NCBI RefSeq assembly: GCF_002746455.1 | Contig: NZ_NWUW01000004.1 | Coordinates: forward strand, 62,001 to 126,000 | Direction of reading: 5' to 3' | From: Bacillus fungorum | GTDB lineage: Bacteria; Bacillota; Bacilli; Bacillales; Bacillaceae_G | Length of the DNA: 64,000 bases | In this document: in pieces, positions 56,112-64,000 of the stretch | How positions within the stretch are numbered: the first letter of the stretch is position 1 | How the letters are laid out: every line of letters begins with the position of its first letter | Program-made: the position numbers and the translations under genes | The notes under the pieces: generated by a model | The model's database searches: none | Seen by the model: only the letters and a program-made list of their open reading frames with translations | Told to the model about the DNA's origin: nothing

Positions 56112-56140
56112 ATTGTTACATTTTTTTTTTAGAAAGTCAA
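56112..56140 (-). promoter_or_regulatory. Possible promoter of the brnQ leader
   Basis: Minus strand: TTGACT (56140-56135), 17-base spacer, AACAAT (56117-56112). The -10 is weak. Confidence 0.35.
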
Positions 56141-56361
56141 TATATTTTTGGTGGGAAATATATATACGGAAATATTATTTGTTTTGAAATGAATGGTTGA
56201 TGTAAAGTGAATTGTAAAACGGAAGTGAAAATTTGCAGAGAATTGTAAAATTTATAGAGAAAGTTGATATTTATAGGAGTAAAGAAGGGATTGTTTGAAT
56301 TTACAGAGAATAATACAACAATCCACTTGCTGGAAAGAACAAACCAAAAGAGGTGACTGAA
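56141..56361. other. Intergenic region, no gene seen
   Basis: AT-rich. GAATTGTAAAA occurs twice (about 56209 and 56242), followed by AGAGAA-containing segments. No hairpin or frame of note. It holds the unseen promoter of the small gene at 56362. Confidence 0.4.
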
Positions 56362-56571
56362 ATGCTTGCGATGGGAGTATTATTTGGCATTATTGCTATA
56401 ATTGGTTTTATGTGGTTATATTATTCGCGTTCGTTTAAACAAGCAGAAGTTTTACTCTTTCAAAAAGGTAGTTTGTTGACAAATCAGTCTAGATATTTAG
56501 TATGTCCGAAGTGTGGAAGTGCACAGGCCAGAAGTGGGGGATATCAAGAGTGTTGCAAAATTAGATTATGA
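56362..56571 (+). CDS. 69-residue membrane-anchored zinc-ribbon-like protein
   Basis: One N-terminal membrane helix (MLAMGVLFGIIAIIGFMWLY) is followed by a cytoplasmic tail with CPKCG and a later CC pair (YQECCKIRL), which could bind zinc. ATG 56362 follows AGAGGTG. It has its own terminator. No named family recognised. Confidence 0.6.
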   Translation: MLAMGVLFGIIAIIGFMWLYYSRSFKQAEVLLFQKGSLLTNQSRYLVCPKCGSAQARSGGYQECCKIRL

Positions 56572-56576
56572 AAGAA

Positions 56577-56609
56577 GGAAGCCTCACATTATTTTGTGAG
56601 GCTTCCTTC
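56577..56609. terminator. Bidirectional terminator
   Basis: GGAAGCCTCACA and TGTGAGGCTTCC pair perfectly (12 bp) around a six-base loop, between converging genes. Confidence 0.8.
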
Positions 56610-56610
56610 C

Positions 56611-57387
56611 TTACAATTTCATGGCGCTCCAAATGGTCCACCGATCTCTTTCGATAATAGGAGAGACGTTTTGTAAGGCGGTCTGTACTTGTTGTAGAAG
56701 TTGAGAAAGTTCATAATCTGTTAATTCGTATAGAATGGATCGACCTGTTCGAGGTGATAAATCTTGCAATAATGCCTCTACAGAATCATGTATTTTTCGT
56801 ACCTCCCATTGTGTTTGAGTGGGGAAAACGTGAAGAAAATGTTTTTGTAATTCTTGTTGTATCGTGGTGGTTTTTGGACGTCTTTTTGATTCTATTTCAA
56901 TGAGTTTTGGAAAGGTAGAGAAAAAATATCCACGGATGTGTTCGGGACTTCCTGGAATTGTACAATCTTCAATGGTTCGGTCTTGTATAATAAGTACACC
57001 GTTTTTCTTTAATATACGAGAAGCTTCACGTAGAAATGTAGGAATGTCTTGTAAATGATGAATAACCGCGCGCGAAATAACAATGTCGAATGTATCATTA
57101 GGATATGGGACGCTATGAGCATTACCGTGAATGAATGAAATATTTGAAAATCCTCTACAATTTTCTTTTGCAGCCTGTAATATTTCTTTTGAAAAATCAA
57201 GCCCAACAACACTTTCTGCTCCCATAAGAGCAAGTTCTTTCGTATAAATCCCGCCACCACAGCCGATATCAATTATTTGCTTGTTCTGTATATTTGTAAT
57301 ACTTTTTATCAGTTCTCCCCAAGAAATATGAGCGTTTCGCTGTGCGTATGTGTATTTATTATTTGCATCGTGAAAATTAATGGACAT
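56611..57387 (-). CDS. Class I SAM-dependent methyltransferase
   Basis: A 258-residue enzyme. The SAM-binding motif I is IDIGCGGGIYTKEL (about 40-53), the acidic end of beta 2 is VVGLDFS, and motif IV is FDIVISRAVIHHL. The C-terminal half is family-specific. It resembles UbiE/Methyltransf_11 enzymes; the substrate is unknown. AAAGGAGG precedes the ATG. Confidence 0.82.
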   Translation of the reverse strand: MSINFHDANNKYTYAQRNAHISWGELIKSITNIQNKQIIDIGCGGGIYTKELALMGAESVVGLDFSKEILQAAKENCRGFSNISFIHGNAHSVPYPNDTFDIVISRAVIHHLQDIPTFLREASRILKKNGVLIIQDRTIEDCTIPGSPEHIRGYFFSTFPKLIEIESKRRPKTTTIQQELQKHFLHVFPTQTQWEVRKIHDSVEALLQDLSPRTGRSILYELTDYELSQLLQQVQTALQNVSPIIERDRWTIWSAMKL

Positions 57388-57495
57388 GAAAAAGACCTCC
57401 TTTCAATGCTTAGTATAGCGTATTTTATAGTGTGTCACGTTTTTGTTTTTTATATGAAGATTATAAGAATTTCTTATTGTAAAAGGAGGATTAAG

Positions 57496-58347
57496 TTGAA
57501 AAGGAAATATGTATTGGTGTTATTTGCTATGTTACTAGCATCTTGTAGTCAAGTTGAGCAAAAAAAAGAAACAAAAAAAGTGGAAGAGACGGTGAATGAA
57601 GTGAAAGAAACGATAGGGGTAACCGTTATACAAAAAAAACATAAAGAGAAAAAGTTACAGGAATCAGAAGCTAAGGTAGTAATAGAAATTATAGATAAAG
57701 CGGAAAAACAAGAAATAACAGGTAGCTTCGGTGAACCTGAATATGAAATACAAATTAATAGGGATGGGAAAAAAGAAACATATTATGCATGGCTAAGAGG
57801 AGAAGATAGACGGGGCTGGGTACAATATAAGAAAGCTATGTATATGCTGAATGAAAAAGATACGGAAAAGCTTTTGGCTATATTCCCAAATGTTTCAGAG
57901 CAAAAAGAAGATGAGATGCAGGTAGGTCCTTTAACGGAAATAACAAAAAAAGATTTGCAGATTACCGCGTTTCATATTAAAGCAGGCGATCAAAAAGTGA
58001 ATTATACGGTACGGTATACGATTTCACAATCACTATACAATAAGTTAGAGAAGGAACAAAAATATTATTTGCAAGTCATTTTCCCGGAAAAAGTTCAAAA
58101 ATTAATTGGAGAAAAAGAGAGTGAAATGATTTCAGGTGAAAAGGTAAAGGAAGGATATAAACAGTATGAATTGCATGCTACTGTTCCGATACAAGGTGCT
58201 TCAGAATCACAATTAAAGTCATTAGAAACATATTATGAAAATTATGATTTGAAAATATTAAATAGTAAAAAAGAAAAAATAGGTGTTTTTCAAAATATCA
58301 TTCAAATCGTTAAAGAGTATGGTGAAAAAATGAATTTACAAAGATAA
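57496..58347 (+). CDS. Putative lipoprotein of unknown function
   Basis: A 283-residue protein with a lipoprotein signal: MKRKYVLVLFAMLLASC, lipobox LLASC with Cys17 for lipid attachment. A Lys/Glu-rich linker (about 20-60) leads to a beta-rich domain with no motif I know. TTG 57496 is chosen because AAAAGGAGG lies six bases upstream; the long frame before it (from 57277) is not supported. Confidence 0.7.
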   Translation: MKRKYVLVLFAMLLASCSQVEQKKETKKVEETVNEVKETIGVTVIQKKHKEKKLQESEAKVVIEIIDKAEKQEITGSFGEPEYEIQINRDGKKETYYAWLRGEDRRGWVQYKKAMYMLNEKDTEKLLAIFPNVSEQKEDEMQVGPLTEITKKDLQITAFHIKAGDQKVNYTVRYTISQSLYNKLEKEQKYYLQVIFPEKVQKLIGEKESEMISGEKVKEGYKQYELHATVPIQGASESQLKSLETYYENYDLKILNSKKEKIGVFQNIIQIVKEYGEKMNLQR

Positions 58348-58386
58348 AGTGAAATATAAAATTTATAGGGTCTTTCCTAGGAAATG

Positions 58387-58421
58387 ATAATAGAGAGGGG
58401 AAAAACACCCCTCTCTATTAT
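58387..58421. terminator. Bidirectional terminator
   Basis: ATAATAGAGAGGGG and CCCCTCTCTATTAT pair perfectly around a seven-base loop between converging genes. Confidence 0.8.
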
Positions 58422-58615
58422 TTTGCTTTTGCAGATGGCTCATTCATTGATTTTCGTGTAATAAGAAAAGAAATCATAAGAGCGGAAAGGATGATAAGAG
58501 CAATAAATACGTAATTTGGCAACAAATCTAATAATAATACATAGCTAACGGTATAAAAAATAAGAGTTGAAGCTAAAAACGATAGAGCGCCTATTATGAG
58601 AGATTGTAAATTCAT
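58418..58615 (-). CDS. 65-residue two-span membrane protein
   Basis: Two hydrophobic helices (about 5-30 and 33-52) followed by a basic tail (ITRKSMNEPSAKAK). AAAGGAGG precedes the ATG at 58615. No family recognised. Confidence 0.6.
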   Translation of the reverse strand: MNLQSLIIGALSFLASTLIFYTVSYVLLLDLLPNYVFIALIILSALMISFLITRKSMNEPSAKAK

Positions 58616-58766
58616 TCGTATACACCTCCTTTTATTTATATTTTTGGCTAAAAATGGATTATCTAAACATTATTTCTAACATTAGAAAAAAATATGTCAT
58701 AATAGAGAAAAGAACAAGTTTTGATGAATGAATATGATTCATTAATGAGAGATAAAGGAGAGGAAT

Positions 58767-59864
58767 ATGAAAAATAATAAAAAAGGATTATGGGGAATTA
58801 TTGTTGCAATAGGGCTATTTCTACTTTCTAAGTTAAAGTGGGTATTTGCAATTTTTAAATTAGCAAAGTTTTCAACGGTATTTAGTATGTTTTTATCACT
58901 TGGTGCATACGCAGTTATATATGGTTGGAAATTTGGGGTAGCGCTCATTTATTTGTTGTTTATTCATGAAATGGGCCATTTATGGGCTGCGAGAAGAAAA
59001 GGTATACCAACATCTCCAGCAATATTTATTCCATTTATGGGTGCTCTTATTGGGATGAAAGAGATGCCGAAAAATGCAAAAGATGAAGCTTATATCGCCT
59101 ATATGGGACCTCTTTTCGGATTGGTGTCATTTTTGCCTGCGATTCCACTTTATATAATAACGAAAGAGCCATTTTGGGCATTAATTATTTTACTTGGAAG
59201 TATGATTAACTTCTTTAACTTGATTCCAGTTTCTCCACTAGATGGTGGACGAATTATCTCAGTTGTAAGTACAAAGATTTGGGGGGCAGGCCTTATTGTA
59301 TTGCTCGGTTATTCCATTTATTTCAAAAGTATTTTGGGAGGATTTATTTTTATTATCGGCTGTATGGAATTATATAGAGTAATAAAGAGAGATGAGCCAA
59401 TTAAGGAATTAGGATATAGAATTGATGGAATGAAAGAATATGTTGCAAGGCTTGAAGAGGAGTTAAAAGAAACTGGTGCAGTGCATCGAAATATATACAT
59501 GATGCAACATGAAATAAATGTATTAAGGCAAAAAGAAAGAGAGAAAGAATTAAAAACAGGAGAATTTCAAAAGATTGAAGTGTTAGAGTATCTTTTACCA
59601 AAGTTTGAGCCACTGGATTATGTCCCGTATGAAGATGAAAAAGAAACGCATACAATTCATATAAGAGAAGCATTTGAAATGTCAGAAAGAAAATTACAGG
59701 AATGGGAGACAGAAAAGAGACAACAGGAAAACTATTATAAAGTGGATATGAAAACGAAATGGACAGTCTTTGCTTGTTATATTGGATTAATGGCTATCCT
59801 TGGTTATACAGCTTATGAAGGGTATATTGTTTTACAAGAACATTTGCCAAGGAGAAATGTATAG
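58767..59864 (+). CDS. M50 family site-2-type metalloprotease
   Basis: A 365-residue membrane protease. The zinc motif HEMGH is at 67-71, and the second metal-binding motif is SPLDGGRI near 155-163. The membrane core ends near residue 205 and is followed by a cytoplasmic coiled-coil region rich in Lys and Glu and one last helix (about 330-350). Substrate unknown; such enzymes often cut anti-sigma factors or signal-peptide remnants. AAAGGAGAGG precedes the ATG. Confidence 0.82.
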   Translation: MKNNKKGLWGIIVAIGLFLLSKLKWVFAIFKLAKFSTVFSMFLSLGAYAVIYGWKFGVALIYLLFIHEMGHLWAARRKGIPTSPAIFIPFMGALIGMKEMPKNAKDEAYIAYMGPLFGLVSFLPAIPLYIITKEPFWALIILLGSMINFFNLIPVSPLDGGRIISVVSTKIWGAGLIVLLGYSIYFKSILGGFIFIIGCMELYRVIKRDEPIKELGYRIDGMKEYVARLEEELKETGAVHRNIYMMQHEINVLRQKEREKELKTGEFQKIEVLEYLLPKFEPLDYVPYEDEKETHTIHIREAFEMSERKLQEWETEKRQQENYYKVDMKTKWTVFACYIGLMAILGYTAYEGYIVLQEHLPRRNV

Positions 59865-59978
59865 AAAAATATTGTCGAAATGATAGGAAGGATTTATACA
59901 GGAATTATATTTCTACGAGAGAATGGTACAAGTATAGTACTACATTGTAATATCTCTAGTAGAGAAGGGGTTCTGTAT

Positions 59979-60497
59979 ATGAAGAAACTGTTAAGTGTAT
60001 TCGGGATTATTATTGTGATGATCATTGCGAGTTATAGTCTTATGAAAGTATTGTTACATTATGCGAATAAGCCTGCTGAGGTAAATACAATAGCTCAAAT
60101 AGAAGATGTGCAAGAAGAGACAAAAGTACTAGATTTTATTCGTATGACACATGAAAGTTATAATAATTTCTTAAATTATGGTAAAGCAGAGAATTATACA
60201 GAAGGGGACTGGAACCAATTTAAACAATGGTTTCAACAACAAGAATCATCGTTAAAAAATATACATACAGACATAAAGAATGAAAAAATAAAACGTGATG
60301 TAAATAGAAGCTATGAAATTGTAAAAAAAGGTGTGGAGCTCCAAAATATTGAGTATGTAGTGTATGCACACCGTGTATACCATGACTTAGATATTATCGT
60401 AAATAAGTATAGAGGTGAAACGAACATCTGGGGGTATACAGAGTTTGGAGATGGGAAATATATAAAGGTAATTGAACAAGCTATACAGTCTAAATAA
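59979..60497 (+). CDS. Membrane-anchored protein of unknown function
   Basis: A 172-residue protein with an N-terminal membrane helix (LLSVFGIIIVMIIASYSLM) and an alpha-helical extracytoplasmic domain with Trp- and Gln-rich segments (WNQFKQWFQQQE). ATG 59979 follows AGAAGGGG; the 33 upstream in-frame codons have no RBS. I do not recognise a family. Confidence 0.6.
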   Translation: MKKLLSVFGIIIVMIIASYSLMKVLLHYANKPAEVNTIAQIEDVQEETKVLDFIRMTHESYNNFLNYGKAENYTEGDWNQFKQWFQQQESSLKNIHTDIKNEKIKRDVNRSYEIVKKGVELQNIEYVVYAHRVYHDLDIIVNKYRGETNIWGYTEFGDGKYIKVIEQAIQSK

Positions 60498-60582
60498 TAA
60501 TAAGCTAGCTAGCATTTCTAGTTGGCTTATTTTCTTTTGTAAGTGCAATGTTCATATATTTTTCACAAAAACACAGTGTTAA

Positions 60583-60600
60583 TAGTGATTAAAATCACAA
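60583..60600. promoter_or_regulatory. FNR/CRP-type site upstream of hmp
   Basis: TAGTGA-N6-TCACAA differs by one base from the FNR-type palindrome TTGTGA-N6-TCACAA. If the -10 is TAAACT at 60620-60625, the site is centred near -40.5, an activating position; if the -10 is TATACA at 60608, it would overlap the -35 region. Confidence 0.55.
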
Positions 60601-60660
60601 TCTGCATTATACAATTCAGTTAAACTAAAAACAGTTAAGGAAATAGAGGAGTGGGATACA

Positions 60661-61869
60661 ATGTTAAGTGCAAAAACAATTGAAATCGTAAAGTCAACAG
60701 TACCATTATTACAAGAAAAAGGCGTTGAAATTACAACGAGATTTTATGAGATTTTATTTTCGGAACATCCGGAGTTATTGAATGTTTTCAACCATACAAA
60801 TCAGAAAAAGGGAAGACAACAACAAGCGTTAGCGAATGCTGTTTATGCAGCTGCAACGTACATTGATAATTTAGAAGCTATTATTCCAGTTGTAAAACAA
60901 ATTGGTCATAAGCATAGAAGTTTAGGTATTAAAGCAGAGCATTACCCGATTGTAGGTACATGTTTACTACGTGCAATTAAAGAGGTCGCAGGTGCACCTG
61001 ATGAAGTTTTAAATGCATGGGGAGAAGCTTATGGTGTTATTGCTGATGCATTTATTAGCATTGAAGCTGAGATGTATGAAGAAGCGGCACATAAAGAAGG
61101 TGGATGGAAAGATTTCCGTAACTTTGTAGTTGTTAAAAAAGTGAAGGAAAGCGATGTAATTACATCATTTTATTTAAAACCTGAAGATGGTGGGAAAGTT
61201 TCTTCATTCATTCCGGGACAATATGTAACAATTCAAATCAATATTGAAGGTGAGACATATACACATAATCGTCAATATAGCTTATCGGATGCTCCAGGAA
61301 AAGAATATTATCGTATTAGTGTGAAGAAAGAAAAAGGCATAGATACAGCAGATGGTAAAGTATCTAATTATCTACATGATCATGTCAAAGAAGGCGATAT
61401 CTTACCAGTAAGTGCGCCAGCAGGAGATTTCGTATTAAATATGGATTCAACATTACCAGTTGTACTAATTAGTGGTGGGGTAGGTATTACACCAATGATG
61501 AGTATGCTAAATACGTTAATTGAACAAGAATCAAAACGTAATGTATGTTTTGTTCATGCGGCGCTAAATAGTAATACACATGCAATGAAAGAACATGTTG
61601 AGGCAGTAGATAATAAATACGAACAAGTTAAAGCATACACTTGCTATTCGGCACCAACTGAAAAAGATTTGGAAATGAAGAACTTTGATAAAGAAGGTTT
61701 CATTGAAGTTGAATGGTTACAAACTATTATTCCGACAACTGAAGCAGAATTTTATTTCTGTGGCCCTGTCCCATTTATGAAGCATATAAATGCTGCACTA
61801 ACTGATTTAGGTGTGAAACAAGAGCATATTCACTATGAATTTTTCGGTCCGGCAGCAAGCTTACAATAG
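60661..61869 (+). CDS. hmp: Flavohemoprotein, nitric oxide dioxygenase
   Basis: A 402-residue three-domain enzyme turning NO to nitrate with O2 and NADPH. The globin domain (1 to about 138) holds the proximal heme histidine in QIGHKHRSLGI. The FAD domain (about 150-255) carries RQYSLSDAP, and the NAD domain has ISGGVGITPMMSML and FYFCGPVPFM. The length is standard. An FNR-type site lies upstream and a Crp/Fnr regulator gene converges on it downstream. Confidence 0.93.
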   Translation: MLSAKTIEIVKSTVPLLQEKGVEITTRFYEILFSEHPELLNVFNHTNQKKGRQQQALANAVYAAATYIDNLEAIIPVVKQIGHKHRSLGIKAEHYPIVGTCLLRAIKEVAGAPDEVLNAWGEAYGVIADAFISIEAEMYEEAAHKEGGWKDFRNFVVVKKVKESDVITSFYLKPEDGGKVSSFIPGQYVTIQINIEGETYTHNRQYSLSDAPGKEYYRISVKKEKGIDTADGKVSNYLHDHVKEGDILPVSAPAGDFVLNMDSTLPVVLISGGVGITPMMSMLNTLIEQESKRNVCFVHAALNSNTHAMKEHVEAVDNKYEQVKAYTCYSAPTEKDLEMKNFDKEGFIEVEWLQTIIPTTEAEFYFCGPVPFMKHINAALTDLGVKQEHIHYEFFGPAASLQ

Positions 61870-61887
61870 ATTGGCCTGAATAAGCAA

Positions 61888-61918
61888 AAAAACGAGGTAT
61901 TATTTTACCTCGTTTTTT
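61888..61918. terminator. Bidirectional terminator
   Basis: AAAACGAGGTA and TACCTCGTTTT around a short T-rich loop, with A- and T-tracts on either side. Shared by hmp and the regulator. Confidence 0.8.
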
Positions 61919-62412
61919 ATTTGTTCTCGTAATAATCGATTTACTGTTTCGCGGCGTATACCAATCAGTTGACCAATTTCAGTTTGCGTTAATATTTCGT
62001 ATATAGGGATGTCACCTAGATATAGTGTGAACCATTCTTGTAAACGATGAAGACGTTCTTTCGGAGAAACGGTTGTCAATTGATCGATACGCTGTTGCAT
62101 CATTCTTAACTTTGATTGTAATTGCATAGCGATATTTGCATAGGATGCAGGATTTGCCTGAAGTTGATCGTACCATTCATTACTAACTATAGGTTCAACT
62201 TCTGTTTTCATTAAAGCGATCGCTGTACCGTGATATTCCTTCGGTGAAATTAAAGAATGGTGAGGTATCGTTTCACCTGGAACAATAATGTTGAACAAAA
62301 ATGGTGTTCCATCTTCTTCTATTCTTACTACTTTTAATAAACCTGTTTTTATAAAATATAAAGGACCGTCCTCGCCTTGACGGAATAGTACATCTCCTTT
62401 GTGTAGAATCAA
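61900..62412 (-). CDS. Crp/Fnr-family transcription regulator (short)
   Basis: A 170-residue regulator. A compact cyclic-nucleotide-type beta roll (about 1-85, with KGDVLFRQGEDGPLYFIKTG) leads to a long helix and a C-terminal winged HTH (LTQTEIGQLIGIRRETVNRLLRE, about 141-163). It is shorter than typical FNR/CRP (about 220-230) and has no cysteine cluster, so it is unlikely to bind Fe-S like FNR. It is a candidate regulator of hmp by position. Confidence 0.82.
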   Translation of the reverse strand: MILHKGDVLFRQGEDGPLYFIKTGLLKVVRIEEDGTPFLFNIIVPGETIPHHSLISPKEYHGTAIALMKTEVEPIVSNEWYDQLQANPASYANIAMQLQSKLRMMQQRIDQLTTVSPKERLHRLQEWFTLYLGDIPIYEILTQTEIGQLIGIRRETVNRLLREQIKNEVK

Positions 62413-62581
62413 TGTTAGCCCCCCATTTAAACATTTCTATTTCTTTTATTTTAGCGTATATGTATAAAGATAATATGCTTTTAAACAGCAATTTCATTGA
62501 CGAAATGTATGCTATTACAGTAGTATACTATTTAGTGTGTAATAGTACTAGCAATGAATACGCTGTAGGGGGTTTAGTATA

Positions 62582-62809
62582 TTGTTAGATGCGATAAAAA
62601 TGACGGATATGAGAATTCCGGCGAATGCTATCATTCATGTAGAAGAGATGAAAGGTGGAGTCGTGTTATCCGTTGAAGTAGACGGCCAAATTATTTATAC
62701 AATGGCTTATGATGAAGAAACAGATAGTTATGCTGAATTATATGATCGAAACGATAAGAGAGCGTGCCAGGTACATGAGGATTTTATGGGATGGTCACTT
62801 CTTCACTAA
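62582..62809 (+). CDS. 75-residue protein of unknown function
   Basis: A beta-rich small protein (IIHVEEMKGGVVLSVEVDGQ) ending EDFMGWSLLH. TTG 62582 is nine bases after TAGGGGG; an internal ATG at 62600 is possible but has no RBS. It is followed by its own terminator. No family recognised. Confidence 0.6.
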   Translation: MLDAIKMTDMRIPANAIIHVEEMKGGVVLSVEVDGQIIYTMAYDEETDSYAELYDRNDKRACQVHEDFMGWSLLH

Positions 62810-62838
62810 AAAAGATGTCAATGTGACATCTTTTTTTA
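62810..62838 (+). terminator. Terminator of the 75-residue gene
   Basis: AAAAGATGTCA and TGACATCTTTT pair perfectly around a two-base loop, then TTT. Confidence 0.8.
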
Positions 62839-62983
62839 TTAAATCGATAGAATATACAAAGAAATGAAATATAAGGATAAAATTTGTAATAAATGATTTT
62901 GCATTGTTAGCACTTTGTAACTGCAAGTAAACTATTTTTTCGCTATCATAAAGATAACAGTCGCAGTTATAGGAGTGGTCAAC

Positions 62984-63076
62984 TTGAAGAAAGTACATAT
63001 TTCAAATTATATGCTATTATGTGTTTGTTTGATTTTATTTGTTCTCTTAGGAGGATTTTTATATTCATGTGTATAA
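62984..63076 (+). CDS. 30-residue single-span membrane peptide
   Basis: A TTG start at 62984 is preceded by AGGAGTGG. The frame encodes a Lys-Lys start, one hydrophobic helix rich in Leu and Cys, and the ending GGFLYSCV. A hairpin follows at once. It is the size and shape of many small regulatory membrane peptides; the function is unknown. Confidence 0.5.
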   Translation: MKKVHISNYMLLCVCLILFVLLGGFLYSCV

Positions 63077-63078
63077 AA

Positions 63079-63105
63079 AAACGCATTCTAAAAAGAACGC
63101 GTTAT
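63079..63105. terminator. Hairpin between small peptide and TauE gene
   Basis: AACGCATTC and GAACGCGTT form a stem with one A-C mismatch around a six-base loop, flanked by A-runs. It probably terminates the minus-strand gene. Confidence 0.55.
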
Positions 63106-63902
63106 AAAAAAGAAGTAATGATTAATCTAGTTCCGAGAATAATTAATGTGATACGTAATAAATTAATTACGGCTTTACCACTTAATTTTGTATTGATATA
63201 AGCCCCGATTTTTCCACCAATCCATGCACCAGGAATAAGAATTAATGCGTAAATCCAGCTGACATTTCCAAGGGAGATGTGAGTTGCAGAACTTACAATT
63301 GCTGATAGAAATACGATAAACATCGAAGTTGCTACAGCAATATGTGCTGGAAATGCAAAAAGTAGCATCATTGCAGGAACAAGTAAGGCACCGCCACCAA
63401 TTCCGAATAACCCAGATATAAATCCAACTATAAAGGCGATAAAGATAGCAAGAAATGGCGGGAATTGATAGTGTACAGTATTTCCCTCATTGTCTGTAAA
63501 AGAACGCTTAATTACAGACATATTTGACAGGGAAAGAGGTTTTAATTTATCCCGTAGCATGAGAAGAATTGAGACAAAAATAAGGAAAATCCCAAAATAT
63601 AAAGAAAATGTATCTTGGTTTAAAAATTTATTTGCCCATGAGCCGATGATACCACCAGGACCACTCCCGATAAATAAAATAAGTCCACTTTTGTAATCTA
63701 CTCGTTTATGCTTCATATAAGTAAGGGTAGAGGATAGTCCTGTAAAAACGACTGTTACCATAGAAGTCCCTACTGCAAGTTGTGGTGATAAACTGTGTAA
63801 TCCAATTAATAACGGAACAATAATAATTCCGCCTCCAAGCCCGACTAGGCTACCGACTGTTCCGGCGATTAGTCCGATGAAAAGTAACATGATGTATTCC
63901 AA
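63102..63902 (-). CDS. TauE/SafE (DUF81) membrane permease
   Basis: A 266-residue protein with two homologous halves, each opening with a glycine-rich motif: VGLGGGIIIVPLL near the N-terminus and FGIGGGALLVPAM near the middle. Eight helices are predicted. The family exports sulfite or sulfonates or imports other anions; the substrate is not clear, and it is far from the cys genes. TTG 63902 is nine bases after GAGGAG; ATG 63890 or an upstream GTG are alternatives. Confidence 0.82.
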   Translation of the reverse strand: MEYIMLLFIGLIAGTVGSLVGLGGGIIIVPLLIGLHSLSPQLAVGTSMVTVVFTGLSSTLTYMKHKRVDYKSGLILFIGSGPGGIIGSWANKFLNQDTFSLYFGIFLIFVSILLMLRDKLKPLSLSNMSVIKRSFTDNEGNTVHYQFPPFLAIFIAFIVGFISGLFGIGGGALLVPAMMLLFAFPAHIAVATSMFIVFLSAIVSSATHISLGNVSWIYALILIPGAWIGGKIGAYINTKLSGKAVINLLRITLIILGTRLIITSFL

Positions 63903-64000
63903 AATGGCCAACTCCTCTAAATAACTTATCCACCAATTATTATACACGCTTTTTAATGAGAAATAGGCTTGTTCACAAAAAAGTCGTCTTCCTAGAAAAA

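Noticed and set aside
57277-57495. Long N-terminal extension of the lipoprotein
   Set aside because: It overlaps the divergent methyltransferase start; the lipoprotein signal and AAAAGGAGG point to TTG 57496.

Overview
The window is a low-GC chromosomal segment from the Bacillus cereus group. The evidence is two exosporium-type collagen-like genes with sigma-K-like promoters, a GerW/YtfJ sporulation protein, a Lia cell-envelope stress operon, SD-rich gene starts, and T-box, SAM and lysine leaders. Gene order (ilv-leu, his, lysA, sulfate assimilation, lia) fits one B. cereus-group chromosomal arm. No rRNA, tRNA or CRISPR array was seen.

Layout. 1-2.2 kb: GNAT acetyltransferase, a decayed DMT permease, and an alpha/beta hydrolase with an apparent in-frame deletion. 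2.6-4.9 kb: two collagen-like spore surface proteins. 5.06-7.18 kb: an unassigned accessory-looking patch and an IS66-type element whose transposase is broken three times. 7.18-7.8 kb: three tandem 211-bp units, read here as three minus-strand small RNA genes. 8.0-11.7 kb: KtrB-type K+ transporter, small membrane and spore proteins, and a promoter-to-terminator segment without an ORF. 12.0-21.2 kb: ilvE, T-box, ilvBNC-leuABCD. 21.2-29.0 kb: a His-codon leader peptide and attenuator, then hisZGDBHAFIE and histidinol phosphatase. 29.0-33.8 kb: small proteins, 2-hydroxyacid dehydrogenase, phosphatidylserine synthase, LTA synthase, DUF3888. 33.8-35.7 kb: lysine riboswitch and lysA. 35.8-42.9 kb: SAM riboswitch with yezD-cysH-sat-cysC-sulfite reductase-siroheme genes. 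43-50.2 kb: T-box NSS transporter, M23 hydrolase, dicarboxylate symporter, DUF402, SAM-riboswitch NhaC/MetT transporter. 50.4-54.0 kb: liaIH-like and liaFSR. 54.1-64 kb: T-box brnQ, methyltransferase, lipoprotein, M50 protease, flavohemoglobin with a nearby Crp/Fnr regulator, TauE/SafE permease.

Amino-acid supply dominates, and nearly every pathway has its own RNA sensor. These are isoleucine-type T-boxes on ilvB and brnQ, a likely T-box on an NSS transporter, a His attenuator, a lysine riboswitch and two SAM riboswitches. CodY-like and cre-like sites lie before ilvE.

The two most interesting signals are non-coding. First is the 7.2-7.8 kb array. Each unit carries a 6-N5-6 direct repeat, a -10 box, a folded RNA exposing C-rich anti-Shine-Dalgarno stretches, and an intrinsic terminator; stems covary between units while loops are invariant. 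Second is the His-codon leader (21248-21301), followed by mutually exclusive hairpins and a perfect terminator.
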